Source: Enterobacter ludwigii
GTDB lineage: Bacteria > Pseudomonadota > Gammaproteobacteria > Enterobacterales > Enterobacteriaceae
Assembly: GCF_001750725.1 (NCBI RefSeq)
Contig: NZ_CP017279.1
Location: 3,534,001 to 3,598,000, forward strand
Direction: 5' to 3'
DNA: 64,000 bases
Positions 38,433 to 48,015 of the stretch are shown here, piece after piece (the stretch's first letter is position 1; the number at the start of each line of letters is the position of its first letter). The translations under genes and the position numbers were made by a program. Under the pieces are notes generated by a model, which saw only the letters and a program-made list of their open reading frames with translations, did no database searches and was not told the DNA's origin.

Positions 38433-39458
38433 GTGATGCCCCGTTCGCTTCCGCAAACCGGTGCAACCAGGCGCCGCTTCACCTGGCCTACCGGCACGCC
38501 GCAAATTATCGCGTTGCTACTGGTGCTGCTGATCGATAGCCTGGTCGCCCCGCATTTCTTTCAGATTATCGTGCAGGATGGCCGGCTGTTTGGCAGTCCG
38601 ATAGACATTTTAAACCGTGCCGCCCCGGTGGCGCTTCTGGCCATTGGTATGACGCTGGTGATCGCCACCGGCGGGATTGACCTCTCCGTCGGTGCGGTGA
38701 TGGCCATCGCCGGCGCCACGGCAGCGTCCATGACCGTCGCCGGGCACAGCCTGCCGGTGGTGCTGCTGGCTGCATTAGGTACCGGGGTGCTGGCCGGACT
38801 GTGGAACGGCATTCTGGTGGCGGTCCTGAAAATTCAGCCGTTTGTCGCCACTCTCATCCTGATGGTGGCCGGACGCGGTGTGGCACAGCTTATCACCTCG
38901 GGTCAGATTGTGACCTTTAACTCCCCCGGCCTGGCATGGCTTGGCAGCGGTAAACTGTTCTTCTTCCCGACGCCGATCGTTATTGCGCTGGTCACATTAG
39001 TCGTGTTCTGGCTCTTTACCCGTAAAACGGCGCTGGGCATGTTCATTGAAGCGGTCGGAATTAACATCCGTGCGGCGCGAAACGCCGGGGTTAATACGCG
39101 GCTGATGGTCATGCTGACCTACGTGCTGAGCGGCATTTGCGCCGCCATTGCCGGGGTGATCGTCGCGGCGGACATCCGTGGTGCGGATGCCAACAACGCC
39201 GGGTTATGGCTGGAGCTGGATGCGATCCTGGCGGTGGTTATCGGTGGCGGATCGCTGATGGGCGGGCGGTTTAATCTGCTGCTCTCGGTGATCGGCGCGC
39301 TGATTATTCAGGGTATGAATACCGGGATCCTGCTCTCCGGTTTTCAGCCGGAACTCAACCAGGTGGTGAAAGCGGTGGTCGTGCTCTGCGTGCTGATCGT
39401 CCAGTCGCCGCGCTTTGTCAGCATCATTAAAGGGATCCGTGGCCATGATAAAACGTAA
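38433..39458 (+). CDS. ytfT: Galactofuranose ABC importer, permease YtfT
   Basis: A 341-residue BPD_transp_2-type permease with eight to ten helices. The family motif GMTLVIATGGIDLSVGAVMA and the coupling-loop sequence GRGVAQLITSGQIV are present. The GTG at 38433 gives MMPRSLP, matching E. coli YtfT, with AAGGAG six bases before it; the ATG one codon later is equally usable. The end overlaps yjfF by 14 bases. Confidence 0.95.
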   Translation: MMPRSLPQTGATRRRFTWPTGTPQIIALLLVLLIDSLVAPHFFQIIVQDGRLFGSPIDILNRAAPVALLAIGMTLVIATGGIDLSVGAVMAIAGATAASMTVAGHSLPVVLLAALGTGVLAGLWNGILVAVLKIQPFVATLILMVAGRGVAQLITSGQIVTFNSPGLAWLGSGKLFFFPTPIVIALVTLVVFWLFTRKTALGMFIEAVGINIRAARNAGVNTRLMVMLTYVLSGICAAIAGVIVAADIRGADANNAGLWLELDAILAVVIGGGSLMGGRFNLLLSVIGALIIQGMNTGILLSGFQPELNQVVKAVVVLCVLIVQSPRFVSIIKGIRGHDKT

Positions 39459-40446
39459 TTTACCGTTAATGATCACCCTGGGCGTGTTTGTGCTGGGTTA
39501 TCTCTACTGCCTGACGCAATTCCCGGGCTTTGCCTCTACCCGGGTGATTTGCAACATTCTGACGGATAACGCCTTTTTAGGCATTATCGCCGTTGGCATG
39601 ACCTTTGTGATCCTCTCCGGTGGGATCGATCTCTCGGTTGGGTCGGTGATCGCTTTCACGGGTGTATTCCTCGCAAAAGCGATCGGTTTCTGGGGGATCT
39701 CGCCGCTGCTGGCCTTCCCGCTGGTGCTGGTGATGGGCTGCGCGTTTGGCGCCTTTATGGGGCTTTTGATCGACGCGCTGAAAATTCCGGCCTTTATTAT
39801 CACCCTCGCCGGCATGTTCTTCCTGCGCGGCGTGAGCTACCTGGTCTCGGAAGAATCGATTCCGATTAACCATCCTGTCTACGACACGCTCTCCAGCCTG
39901 GCGTGGAAAATCCCCGGGGGCGGTCGTCTGAGCGCGATGGGGTTGCTGATGCTGGGCGTGGTGGTGGTGGGGATCTTCCTTGCCCACCGTACCCGGTTTG
40001 GTAATCAGGTCTATGCCATTGGCGGCAGTGCCACCTCGGCAAACCTGATGGGGATCTCCACCCGCAGCACCACAATCCGCATCTATATGCTCTCGACCGG
40101 ACTGGCGACGCTGGCGGGGATCGTCTTCTCGATTTATACCCAGGCGGGTTATGCCCTGGCAGGCGTCGGGGTGGAACTTGATGCCATCGCCTCGGTGGTG
40201 ATTGGCGGCACGTTGCTCAGCGGCGGCGTTGGCACGGTGCTGGGGACGCTGTTCGGCGTGGCGATCCAGGGACTGATCCAGACCTATATCAACTTTGACG
40301 GCACGCTCAGTTCATGGTGGACCAAGATCGCCATTGGCATTCTGTTGTTTATTTTTATCGCCCTGCAGCGCGGCCTGACGGTGCTCTGGGAGAACCTACA
40401 AAGCTCGCCTGTTACCCGTGTAAACACTTCAGTAACAGAGACATAA
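39445..40446 (+). CDS. yjfF: Galactofuranose ABC importer, permease YjfF
   Basis: Second permease of the YtfQRT-YjfF system, 333 residues, close to E. coli YjfF from MIKRNLPLMI on. The family stretches GMTFVILSGGIDLSVGSVIAFTG and GVELDAIASVVIGGTLLSGGVGTV are clear. The two permeases form a heterodimer with a YtfR dimer. The start lies within ytfT, so translation is coupled. No terminator is seen before the next gene, but that gene has its own FliA promoter. Confidence 0.95.
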   Translation: MIKRNLPLMITLGVFVLGYLYCLTQFPGFASTRVICNILTDNAFLGIIAVGMTFVILSGGIDLSVGSVIAFTGVFLAKAIGFWGISPLLAFPLVLVMGCAFGAFMGLLIDALKIPAFIITLAGMFFLRGVSYLVSEESIPINHPVYDTLSSLAWKIPGGGRLSAMGLLMLGVVVVGIFLAHRTRFGNQVYAIGGSATSANLMGISTRSTTIRIYMLSTGLATLAGIVFSIYTQAGYALAGVGVELDAIASVVIGGTLLSGGVGTVLGTLFGVAIQGLIQTYINFDGTLSSWWTKIAIGILLFIFIALQRGLTVLWENLQSSPVTRVNTSVTET

Positions 40447-40468
40447 CACGCTGAATTTGCTTAAAGTC

Positions 40469-40495
40469 TAAACATTTTCCGGTAGCGGCCGATAC
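40469..40495 (+). promoter_or_regulatory. FliA (sigma-28) promoter of second chemoreceptor
   Basis: TAAA (40469-40472), exactly 15 bases, then GCCGATAC (40488-40495). It lies 45 bases before the start codon. Confidence 0.88.
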
Positions 40496-40539
40496 TCTTT
40501 TTTTATGCCCAGAAATATCTCGCTACCGGAAATAATATC

Positions 40540-42111
40540 ATGCTTAAAACGCTATCGATTCGTACCGGCTTGCTCTCTTTACTGGCCGTTATGACCCTTC
40601 TGCTGCTGATTGTCAGCGGCATTGGCATTTATGCCCTCACACAGAGTTCTTCTTCACTCCAGCGCATCAACCACCTTCAGGGTGAGCAGATGGTGCAGCT
40701 TAATTCTGGCTATACCCTGATCCTGCGCGCGCGTAATGAAGCGGGTCAGGCGGTCCGGATGATGGAAATCGGCATGATGGATGACGCGGCCAAATCGGTG
40801 AAAAACATCAATCAGGAGATTGCCCAGGCCCGTAAAACGCTGAAAGGCGTGATCGACGGCGGGGTGGCGGATGAACAGGGACAAAAACTGCTGGATAAGG
40901 TGGCCGCGAGCCTGGCGACCTATAACCAGCAGGGGATCGACCCGATGCTGAAAGCCCTGAACGATCAGAGCGCAGACAGCTATTACGATCTGCTGGAGAA
41001 CACGCTGATCCCGGTGGCGGCGCAGTTTGATAATGATATGCAGGTCTTTCAGAAATGGAGCGAAGCGCGCGGGAAAGCGGAAGTGAAGGCCGTGCAGTCG
41101 AGCAAAAACCGGGTACTGATCCTGATCGTGGTGGCCGCGCTGCTGACGGCTGGCATTATTGTGCTGGCGTGGCTGGTACTGCGTCACATGCTGCTCAAAC
41201 CGCTTTCGGCCTCCATTGCTCAGCTGGAGAACGTGGCGGCGGGCGATTTAACCCATACGCTGAATGACCCGGCGAGCCAGGAGTTTAACCGCCTGAACGC
41301 GGCCATTGAGGGGATGCGGCAGTCTTTGATGAACTCGGTTTTACGGGTACGTGATGCCAGCTCGCAAATTGATACCGGCAGCCGCGAGCTGACGGCGGGG
41401 AACATGGATCTTGCCCAGCGCACGGAATCCACCGCGACATCGCTTGAGCAGACGGCCGCCAGCATGGAAGAGATCACCGCCACGGTGAAACTCAATGCAG
41501 ACAACGCCGAGCAGGCGCACCAGCTGGCGAAATCCGTGTCTGACACCGCCGATCACGGCAGCGAAATGGTCTGCTACGTCATTGAAAAAATGCGTGATAT
41601 CGCCGGCAGTTCGGCACGCATCGCCGATATTCTGAGCGTCATTGACGGCATTGCCTTCCAGACCAATATTCTGGCGCTGAACGCCTCGGTGGAAGCGGCG
41701 CGCGCGGGTGAGCAGGGGCGCGGGTTTGCCGTTGTCGCCGGTGAAGTGCGAAACCTCGCCAGCCGCAGCGCTGACGCAGCAAAAGAGATCCGTTCGCTTA
41801 TCAGTGATTCTCAGACCCATGTAAACGAAGGCAGCGAGCTGGCGCAGCAGGCTGGCGAAACGATGGATGAGATCGCAACAGAAGTACTGCGCATGACCAA
41901 ACTGATGCGCGAGATTGCGACCGCGTCCCAGGAGCAGAGTCGCGGCATTGAGCAGGTGAATATTGCCGTGAATCAGATGGACGAAACCGCGCAGCAGAAT
42001 GCGGCGCTGGTCCAGCAATCTTCTGCCGCGACGCGCTCGCTGGAAGAGCAATCGCGTCAGCTGATGGACGCCATGGCATCATTTAAACTGACGGCTCAGA
42101 CAGCGGCATAA
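40540..42111 (+). CDS. Methyl-accepting chemotaxis protein without CheR/CheB tether
   Basis: A 523-residue chemoreceptor: TM1 (about 8-33), periplasmic helical bundle (34-190; QLNSGYTLILRARNEAGQAV), TM2 (about 193-215), HAMP, and a signalling domain with the hairpin tip AFQTNILALNASVEAARAGE. It ends SFKLTAQTAA, with no NWETF/NWESF pentapeptide, so it would rely on other receptors for efficient methylation, like Trg or Tap. The ligand is not readable from the sequence. It is placed directly after the galactofuranose importer operon and absent from E. coli between yjfF and fbp. Confidence 0.92.
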   Translation: MLKTLSIRTGLLSLLAVMTLLLLIVSGIGIYALTQSSSSLQRINHLQGEQMVQLNSGYTLILRARNEAGQAVRMMEIGMMDDAAKSVKNINQEIAQARKTLKGVIDGGVADEQGQKLLDKVAASLATYNQQGIDPMLKALNDQSADSYYDLLENTLIPVAAQFDNDMQVFQKWSEARGKAEVKAVQSSKNRVLILIVVAALLTAGIIVLAWLVLRHMLLKPLSASIAQLENVAAGDLTHTLNDPASQEFNRLNAAIEGMRQSLMNSVLRVRDASSQIDTGSRELTAGNMDLAQRTESTATSLEQTAASMEEITATVKLNADNAEQAHQLAKSVSDTADHGSEMVCYVIEKMRDIAGSSARIADILSVIDGIAFQTNILALNASVEAARAGEQGRGFAVVAGEVRNLASRSADAAKEIRSLISDSQTHVNEGSELAQQAGETMDEIATEVLRMTKLMREIATASQEQSRGIEQVNIAVNQMDETAQQNAALVQQSSAATRSLEEQSRQLMDAMASFKLTAQTAA

Positions 42112-42439
42112 TATTTTCCCGCCCCGGCGCATTCTGTGTCGGGGTTTTATGTGTCGCTGAATTTAATGCGCCAATATTATCGTGAATGTCGCCCATTAAT
42201 ATTTCCAGAGACTGGGTTAATGCTAATGCATTTTCAGTCGGCTCGAGATATAACCCTTTGCGGAAAAATAGCGGCTCGTCAAACAGCTGATTAAAGCGTT
42301 TTAATGCCAGACTCACCGCGGGGCGCGACATCTCCAGACGTACAGAGGCTTTTGCCATACTGCCGCAGCGGACCACTTCAATAAAAACAGGGATAAGATT
42401 TAAATCAATGCCGGTATTAGCACGGGAATAATTTTTCAT
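42083..42439 (-). pseudogene. Truncated LysR-type regulator (HTH only)
   Basis: A 118-residue frame with a complete LysR HTH (GIDLNLIPVFIEVVRCGSMA, then SRPAVSLALKRFNQLFDEPLFFRK) and the start of the linker helix, stopping at about residue 90. The last 26 codons (NSATHKTPTQNAPGRENIM onward) are read from the terminator and 3' end of the convergent chemoreceptor gene and do not resemble a LysR effector domain. The whole inducer-binding domain (about 200 residues) is missing. The start at 42439 has GGAG ten bases upstream. It could still make a DNA-binding fragment. Confidence 0.65.
42122..42148 (+). terminator. Terminator of second chemoreceptor, inside the LysR fragment
   Basis: CCCCGGCGCA pairs with TGTGTCGGGG (two G-U wobbles, loop TTC), followed by TTTTA. 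Confidence 0.8.
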
Positions 42440-42555
42440 GACGATTAGGCTCCAGGAAATATTTGTCAAACTGTTATGGAAATAATGCAGGAGCAAAACC
42501 GAATATTAAAGCGTGTTTTTTATAAACACTTATACGGTAAAATATATAAATGAAG

Positions 42556-42578
42556 CGGGGAGCCTGAAGGGCTCCCCG
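42556..42578 (-). terminator. fbp terminator
   Basis: CGGGGAGCC (42556-42564) pairs with GGCTCCCCG (42570-42578), a 9-bp stem just past the fbp stop; the minus-strand tail is only moderately T-rich. Confidence 0.7.
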
Positions 42579-42587
42579 TGTTATGGG

Positions 42588-43586
42588 TTATGCGTCCGGA
42601 TACTCACGGATAAAACGTTCAACGTCATCAACCATATGGGTGTTGCCGACAAAGAACGAACGACGCTGGTGCAGGCTTTCCGGCACGATGTCCAGAATAC
42701 GCTCTTTACCGTCGCTCGCCTTGCCGCCAGCCTGTTCGGCCAGGAACGCCATTGGGTTGCATTCATACAGCAGACGCAGCTTGCCGTCAGGGTGGCTTGC
42801 CGTGCTTGGGTAGAGGTAGATACCGCCTTTCAGCAGGTTGCGGTGGAAGTCAGCAACCAGCGAGCCGATATAGCGGGACGTGTACGGGCGCTGAGTGGCT
42901 TTATCTTCTTCCTGGCAGAACTTGATGTATTTCTTCACGCCGTTCGGGAATCGGATGTAGTTGCCTTCGTTGATGGAGTAGGTGTTGCCCTTCTCCGGGA
43001 AGCGCATACGTTCCTGGCTCAGGCAGAAAACGCCCAGCGAGGGATCGTAAGTAAAGGCGTGAACGCCGCAGCCCGTGGTGTACACCAGCATGGTGGAGGA
43101 GCCATAAACGACGTAACCGGCTGCCACCTGGTTACTGCCCGGCTGCAGGAAATCTTCCTCTGTCACCGGCGTGCCAACAGGCGTGACGCGGCGGTAGATG
43201 GAGAAAATGGTACCGACAGAAACGTTAACGTCGATGTTAGAGGAACCGTCCAGCGGATCCATCAGCACAACGTATTTAGCGTGTTCACACCCTTCGAAAA
43301 CGACAATTTCATCTTCTTCTTCGGAGGCGATACCCGCCACGATGTCGCGCGCGCGCAGTGCAGCTTTCAGTTTTTCATTTGCGAACAGATCGAGTTTCTG
43401 TTGAACCTCGCCCTGAACGTTCTCGGCACCGCTGGCACCCAGGATATCGACCAGACCGGCCTTGTTGATATCACGGTGGATGATCTTAGCGCCCAGCTTT
43501 ATTGCCGACAGCAAAGCAGTGAGTTCACCCGTAGCATGAGAAAACTCGTGCTGCTTTTCGACAATAAATTCACCTAACGTTTTCAT
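42588..43586 (-). CDS. fbp: Fructose-1,6-bisphosphatase class I
   Basis: Gluconeogenic enzyme hydrolysing fructose 1,6-bisphosphate. It has 332 residues, the E. coli length. Metal-site motifs [11 protein letters not shown] and [25 protein letters not shown] are present, as are the substrate residues around [23 protein letters not shown]. The start [12 protein letters not shown] at 43586 is chosen by family N-terminus and length. It is divergent from mpl. Confidence 0.98.
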   Translation of the reverse strand: MKTLGEFIVEKQHEFSHATGELTALLSAIKLGAKIIHRDINKAGLVDILGASGAENVQGEVQQKLDLFANEKLKAALRARDIVAGIASEEEDEIVVFEGCEHAKYVVLMDPLDGSSNIDVNVSVGTIFSIYRRVTPVGTPVTEEDFLQPGSNQVAAGYVVYGSSTMLVYTTGCGVHAFTYDPSLGVFCLSQERMRFPEKGNTYSINEGNYIRFPNGVKKYIKFCQEEDKATQRPYTSRYIGSLVADFHRNLLKGGIYLYPSTASHPDGKLRLLYECNPMAFLAEQAGGKASDGKERILDIVPESLHQRRSFFVGNTHMVDDVERFIREYPDA

Positions 43587-43783
43587 AACACTTTCCCTGC
43601 ATCTTTGTGAGTAGAGCGATTGTATGTTCACTAAAACGACTAAAGCCCAACAATCTTAACAAACATTCAAATATTAGCGCAGAGGTGAATCGCGCCAGCA
43701 ATATACGGATTTACCTGAAATGCGTTTCGCTGTCGCTGACATGTGAGTAAAATGTGCGCCACATTGAAGAAGGATAGTGACGT

Positions 43784-45160
43784 ATGCGCATTCATATATT
43801 GGGGATTTGTGGCACTTTCATGGGCGGACTGGCAATGCTGGCGCGCTCTCTGGGCCATGAAGTGACAGGTTCGGACGCCAATGTGTATCCGCCGATGAGC
43901 ACGCTTCTGGAGAAACAGGGCATCTCTCTGATTCAGGGATACGATGCCAGCCAGCTGGATCCTGAGCCGGATCTGGTGATCATTGGCAACGCCATGACCC
44001 GCGGTAATCCGTGCGTTGAGGCGGTTCTGGAACGCAACATTCCGTTCATGTCTGGCCCGCAGTGGCTGCATGATTTCGTGCTGCGCGACCGTTGGGTCGT
44101 TGCCGTAGCCGGAACGCATGGCAAAACCACGACCGCCGGAATGGCGACCTGGATCCTCGAAGCCTGTGGTTATAAGCCAGGTTTTGTAATCGGGGGTGTA
44201 CCGGGTAATTTCGATGTTTCTGCGCGTCTGGGTGACAGCCCGTTCTTCGTGATCGAAGCCGACGAGTATGACTGCGCGTTCTTCGACAAGCGCTCCAAGT
44301 TCGTGCACTACTGCCCGCGGACGCTGATCCTCAACAACCTTGAGTTCGATCACGCCGATATTTTTGACGATCTGAAAGCGATTCAGAAACAGTTCCACCA
44401 TCTGGTGCGCATCGTTCCGGGTCAGGGCCGCATCATCCTGCCGGAAAACGACATCAACCTGAAGCAAACCCTGGCGATGGGATGCTGGAGCGAGCAGGAG
44501 CTGGTGGGCGAGCAGGGACACTGGCAGGCGAAAAAACTCAACGCGGATGCCTCCGAGTGGGAAGTGCTGCTCGACGGTGAGAAAGTGGGTGAGGTGAAGT
44601 GGGGCCTGGTGGGCGAGCACAACATGCACAACGGCCTGATGGCGATTGCCGCGGCACGTCATGTGGGCGTTCAGCCTGCGGATGCGGCGGATGCGTTAGG
44701 CTCGTTCATTAACGCCCGTCGTCGTCTGGAGCTGCGCGGTGAAGCCCACGGCGTCACGGTGTATGACGATTTTGCGCATCACCCGACCGCCATTCTGGCG
44801 ACGCTTGCAGCTTTACGCGGCAAAGTCGGCGGGACCGCCCGCATTCTGGCGGTGCTGGAACCGCGTTCGAACACCATGAAAATGGGCATCTGCAAAGACG
44901 ATCTTGCGCCATCCTTAGGGCGTGCCGATGAAGTCTTCCTGCTGCAGCCGCAGCATATTCCGTGGCAGGTGGCCGAAGTGGCCGATGCCTGCATTCAGCC
45001 TGCGCACTGGAGTGCGGATGTGGATGCGCTGGCGGATATGGTGGTGAAAGCCGCACAGCCTGGCGATCACATTCTGGTGATGAGCAACGGCGGTTTTGGC
45101 GGGATCCATCAGAAGCTGCTGGACGGTCTGGCGAAGAAAGCGCAGGCGGTCGCAGAGTAA
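43784..45160 (+). CDS. mpl: Murein tripeptide ligase Mpl
   Basis: Recycles cell-wall tripeptide by ligating L-Ala-D-Glu-meso-DAP to UDP-MurNAc. It is a 458-residue Mur-ligase-fold enzyme: N-terminal UDP-binding domain (HILGICGTFMGGLAMLARSLGHEVTGSD), central ATPase with GTHGKTTT (about 112-119), and C-terminal domain with LEPRSNTMKMG. It is preceded by AAGGATAG. It ends in a bidirectional terminator shared with darP. Confidence 0.97.
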   Translation: MRIHILGICGTFMGGLAMLARSLGHEVTGSDANVYPPMSTLLEKQGISLIQGYDASQLDPEPDLVIIGNAMTRGNPCVEAVLERNIPFMSGPQWLHDFVLRDRWVVAVAGTHGKTTTAGMATWILEACGYKPGFVIGGVPGNFDVSARLGDSPFFVIEADEYDCAFFDKRSKFVHYCPRTLILNNLEFDHADIFDDLKAIQKQFHHLVRIVPGQGRIILPENDINLKQTLAMGCWSEQELVGEQGHWQAKKLNADASEWEVLLDGEKVGEVKWGLVGEHNMHNGLMAIAAARHVGVQPADAADALGSFINARRRLELRGEAHGVTVYDDFAHHPTAILATLAALRGKVGGTARILAVLEPRSNTMKMGICKDDLAPSLGRADEVFLLQPQHIPWQVAEVADACIQPAHWSADVDALADMVVKAAQPGDHILVMSNGGFGGIHQKLLDGLAKKAQAVAE

Positions 45161-45161
45161 A

Positions 45162-45198
45162 AAAAAGCCCGGTAGCGTTCACGCTTACCGGGCTTTTT
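45162..45198. terminator. Bidirectional terminator between mpl and darP
   Basis: AGCCCGGTA (45166-45174) pairs with TACCGGGCT (45186-45194), and inner GCG pairs with CGC. An A-run lies before it and a T-run after. Confidence 0.9.
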
Positions 45199-45199
45199 C

Positions 45200-45234
45200 T
45201 CCCTCGCCCACAGGGAGAGGGGCGGGGTTAAGGG
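45200..45234. repeat. Partial copy of the CCCTC/GAGGG palindromic repeat
   Basis: CCCTCGCCC, ACA, GGGAGAGGGGCGGGGTTAAGG resembles half of the paired repeats at 36803, 53487 and 57760. Here it lies between convergent genes just after a terminator. Confidence 0.6.
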
Positions 45235-45252
45235 CACTCAACGATGCTGTGC

Positions 45253-45804
45253 TTACTCTTCGTTTTCAGACAGCTCACGCAGATACTGGAAAATCAGGCG
45301 TGCAGACTTCGGCGGCTTGTTCGCTTCTTTCTCTTTCTGGGCATTGCGGATCAACGAACGCAGCTGCTGGCGATCGGCATCCGGCCACAGGTTCAGTACT
45401 TCCGGTACCGCATCATCACCTTGTTCAATCAGACGATCGCGGATCTGCTCAAGCTTATGGAACAGCGCAACCTGCTGGTTGTGGCGGTTTTTCAGTTTGT
45501 CCAGCGCCTGGCGGATCGGTTCAACGTCACGCTGACGCAGCATTTTACCGATAAGCTGAAGCTGACGGCGACGGCCTTCTTTCTTGATTTTCTGTGCCAG
45601 TTCAATGGCATCGCGCAGATCCTGGTCGAGCGGGAGTTTATCCAGCGCGTTTTTACCCAGTTCTACCATTTCCGCGCCAAGCTGTTTTAACTCTTCGGCG
45701 TCACGTTTAATTTCACTTTTACTGACCCAGATGATCTCATCATCTTCGTCTTCGATGTCATCACCGGGAACGTCGTCGAGCCAGTCTTCGGGCTGCTTAG
45801 TCAT
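45253..45804 (-). CDS. darP: Ribosome biogenesis protein DarP (YjgA)
   Basis: A 183-residue factor associated with late 50S assembly, nearly identical in length to E. coli YjgA. It has an acidic N-terminus ([20 protein letters not shown]) and helical segments with many Lys/Arg ([40 protein letters not shown]). The start at 45804 has GGAGCC upstream. It is divergent from pmbA. Confidence 0.96.
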   Translation of the reverse strand: MTKQPEDWLDDVPGDDIEDEDDEIIWVSKSEIKRDAEELKQLGAEMVELGKNALDKLPLDQDLRDAIELAQKIKKEGRRRQLQLIGKMLRQRDVEPIRQALDKLKNRHNQQVALFHKLEQIRDRLIEQGDDAVPEVLNLWPDADRQQLRSLIRNAQKEKEANKPPKSARLIFQYLRELSENEE

Positions 45805-45898
45805 GTCAGGCTCCTTAAAAAAGAGGCTAATGTTACCAGTTAAGACGCGCACTGAAAAACGGTTCTCTGTTAGACTTCAATTAACTCTCTCTTACAGT

Positions 45899-47251
45899 AT
45901 GGCATTTGCGATGAAAGTAACCTCACAAGTTGAAGCGCAGCGTAAGATTCTGGAAGAAGCCGTCTCCACCGCGCTGACGCTCGCTTCAGGTAAATCAGAT
46001 GGCGCCGAAGTGGCGGTAAGCAAAACCACCGGCATCAGCGTCAGCACCCGCTACGGCGAAGTGGAAAATGTAGAATTCAACAGCGATGGCGCCCTGGGGA
46101 TCACGGTTTATCACCAGAATCGCAAAGGCAGCGCATCATCGACCGATCTCAGCCCGGATGCCATTGCCCGTACGGTGCAGGCTGCGCTGGATATTGCGCG
46201 TTACACCTCGCCCGATCCTTACGCCGGCGTTGCCGACAAAGAGCTGCTGGCATTCGATGCCCCGGATCTCGATCTTTTCCACCCGGCGGAAGTGACGCCG
46301 GACGAAGCGATCGAACTGGCTGCCCGTGCCGAGCAGGCGTCCCTGCAGGCCGATAAACGCATCACCAATACCGAAGGCGGAAGTTTTAACAGCCACTACG
46401 GTATCAAAGTGTTTGGTAACAGCCACGGGATGCTGCAGGGCTACTGCTCAACGCGCCATTCGCTCTCCAGCTGCGTTATCGCTGAAGAGAATGGGGATAT
46501 GGAGCGTGATTACGCCTACACCATCGGTCGCGCGCTGGGCGATTTGCAGTCTCCTGAGTGGGTTGGCGCAGAATGCGCGCAGCGCACGCTGTCCCGTCTG
46601 TCGCCACGTAAACTTTCCACCATGAAAGCCCCGGTCATTTTTGCCAATGAAGTGGCGACCGGCCTGTTTGGCCACCTGGTGGGGGCAATTGCCGGGGGCT
46701 CCGTTTACCGTAAATCGACGTTCTTGCTCGACTCGCTGGGCAAGCAGATCCTGCCGGAATGGTTGACCATTGAAGAGCATCCGCACCTGCTGAAAGGGCT
46801 GGCCTCGACGCCGTTCGACAGCGAAGGTGTTCGCACCGAGCGCCGCGATATCATCAAAGACGGCATTCTGACGCAGTGGCTGCTGACCAACTACTCCGCG
46901 CGCAAGCTGGGGCTGAAAAGCACCGGTCACGCGGGCGGCATTCACAACTGGCGAATCGCGGGTCAGGGCCTGAGCTTTGAGCAGATGCTTAAAGAGATGG
47001 GCACCGGTCTGGTCGTCACAGAGTTAATGGGCCAGGGCGTAAGCGGCATTACCGGCGATTACTCGCGCGGCGCGGCGGGCTTCTGGGTTGAGAACGGTGA
47101 AATTCAGTATCCGGTAAGCGAAATTACCATCGCCGGCAACCTGAAAGACATGTGGCGCAATATTGTTACTGTCGGTAACGATATTGAAACACGTAGCAAT
47201 ATACAGTGTGGTTCAGTCCTCTTACCGGAGATGAAAATCGCCGGGCAGTAA
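45899..47251 (+). CDS. pmbA: Metalloprotease subunit PmbA (TldE)
   Basis: TldE half of the TldD/TldE heterodimeric peptidase, which matures microcin B17 and degrades the CcdA antitoxin. It has 450 residues, the E. coli length. PmbA lacks the metal-binding HExxxH of TldD; here too only the pseudo-protease fold is seen, with [35 protein letters not shown] and [20 protein letters not shown]. The ATG at 45899 gives MAFAMKV, matching E. coli MALAMKV. Confidence 0.97.
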   Translation: MAFAMKVTSQVEAQRKILEEAVSTALTLASGKSDGAEVAVSKTTGISVSTRYGEVENVEFNSDGALGITVYHQNRKGSASSTDLSPDAIARTVQAALDIARYTSPDPYAGVADKELLAFDAPDLDLFHPAEVTPDEAIELAARAEQASLQADKRITNTEGGSFNSHYGIKVFGNSHGMLQGYCSTRHSLSSCVIAEENGDMERDYAYTIGRALGDLQSPEWVGAECAQRTLSRLSPRKLSTMKAPVIFANEVATGLFGHLVGAIAGGSVYRKSTFLLDSLGKQILPEWLTIEEHPHLLKGLASTPFDSEGVRTERRDIIKDGILTQWLLTNYSARKLGLKSTGHAGGIHNWRIAGQGLSFEQMLKEMGTGLVVTELMGQGVSGITGDYSRGAAGFWVENGEIQYPVSEITIAGNLKDMWRNIVTVGNDIETRSNIQCGSVLLPEMKIAGQ

Positions 47252-47292
47252 TACCCGTAAAGGCGTTTTAATAATAAAAAAGGAAGTGAGCA

Positions 47293-47679
47293 ATGCGTAA
47301 ACACCTGTTAGCGATCGTCGCAGCGTCAACGCTGGTTCTTGGTTCTTCTGCGTTTGCTGCCGATCTTGAAGACGACATGGGCATCCTCAGTGAAAACCTG
47401 AAGGTGGTGCAGAAAACGGACAATGCGGCGGAAATGAAAGGCGCATTGACCAAAATGCGTGAAGCGGCACTGGACGCGCAGAAATCCACGCCGCCAAAGC
47501 TGGAAAACAAAGCGGCAGACAGCGCTGAGATGAAAGACTACCGCCACGGCTTTGACGTGCTGGTCGGTCAGATTGACGGTGCACTGAAGCTTGCCAACGA
47601 AGGCAAAGTGAAGGAAGCCCAGGCGGCAGCCGACCAGTTTGTGACCACGCGTAATACCTATCACAAAAAGTATCGTTAA
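47293..47679 (+). CDS. cybC: Soluble cytochrome b562
   Basis: Periplasmic four-helix-bundle haem protein of 128 residues. The signal peptide ends SSAFA, and the mature protein starts ADLEDDM. The axial haem ligands are Met7 and His102 in mature numbering, both present ([12 protein letters not shown]). The electron partner is unknown. The start has AGGAAGTGAG upstream. In E. coli K-12 nrdG follows; here about 9.5 kb of accessory genes intervene. Confidence 0.97.
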   Translation: MRKHLLAIVAASTLVLGSSAFAADLEDDMGILSENLKVVQKTDNAAEMKGALTKMREAALDAQKSTPPKLENKAADSAEMKDYRHGFDVLVGQIDGALKLANEGKVKEAQAAADQFVTTRNTYHKKYR

Positions 47680-47701
47680 TTCTCGCTACGCGCTTTCCCC
47701 G

Positions 47702-47727
47702 TGCGGGGGCGGTTAATCGCCCCCGCA
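47702..47727 (+). terminator. cybC terminator
   Basis: TGCGGGGGCG (47702-47711) pairs with CGCCCCCGCA (47718-47727), a 10-bp GC stem; the tail TGTTTGCTTT is only moderately T-rich. Confidence 0.75.
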
Positions 47728-47829
47728 TGTTTGCTTTCCGGGCATAAGAAAACCTTATCCACCTCACATATTTGCACGCCTGCCCATAATCTTTTTCGCT
47801 CCCACGCCCCCTTAATTGCCGTCAGATAG

Positions 47830-47845
47830 CGTGATATTCATCACG
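47830..47845 (+). promoter_or_regulatory. CRP-like site upstream of the catabolic operon
   Basis: CGTGAT-ATTC-ATCACG keeps the CRP core GTGA-N6-TCAC with perfect symmetry. A second, weaker match, TGTGGC-ACAG-ATCACT, lies at 47881-47896. Catabolite control of a carbon-use operon would be expected. Confidence 0.5.
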
Positions 47846-47909
47846 TAAATACAGTGATTTATCTATATTCAGCATATTTATGTGGCACAGATCACTGCCG
47901 GTGCTCGCC

Positions 47910-47929
47910 TTTCCACTTCGAAGTGGAAA
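47910..47929 (+). promoter_or_regulatory. Perfect 20-bp palindrome, candidate operator
   Basis: TTTCCACTTCGAAGTGGAAA is fully self-complementary and lies 87 bases before the PRD gene, downstream of the CRP-like sites. It is the obvious candidate site for the PRD/EIIB/EIIA regulator encoded at 54755-56665. The rest of the 336-base gap is AT-rich promoter DNA. Confidence 0.5.
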
Positions 47930-48015
47930 ACAACTCGCTACAAACAATTCCCCCCCAACGTTAGTTTTATTCCAGAGCCATTAACGGGGTAAGACGAGTG
48001 ATTAACGGAGCGGTA

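Noticed and set aside
47881..47899. Possible sigma-54 promoter (TGGCAC followed by TGC)
   Set aside because: The spacing between GG and GC is 11 bases instead of the required 10, and the linked regulator has no AAA+ domain. The sequence fits a weak CRP site better.
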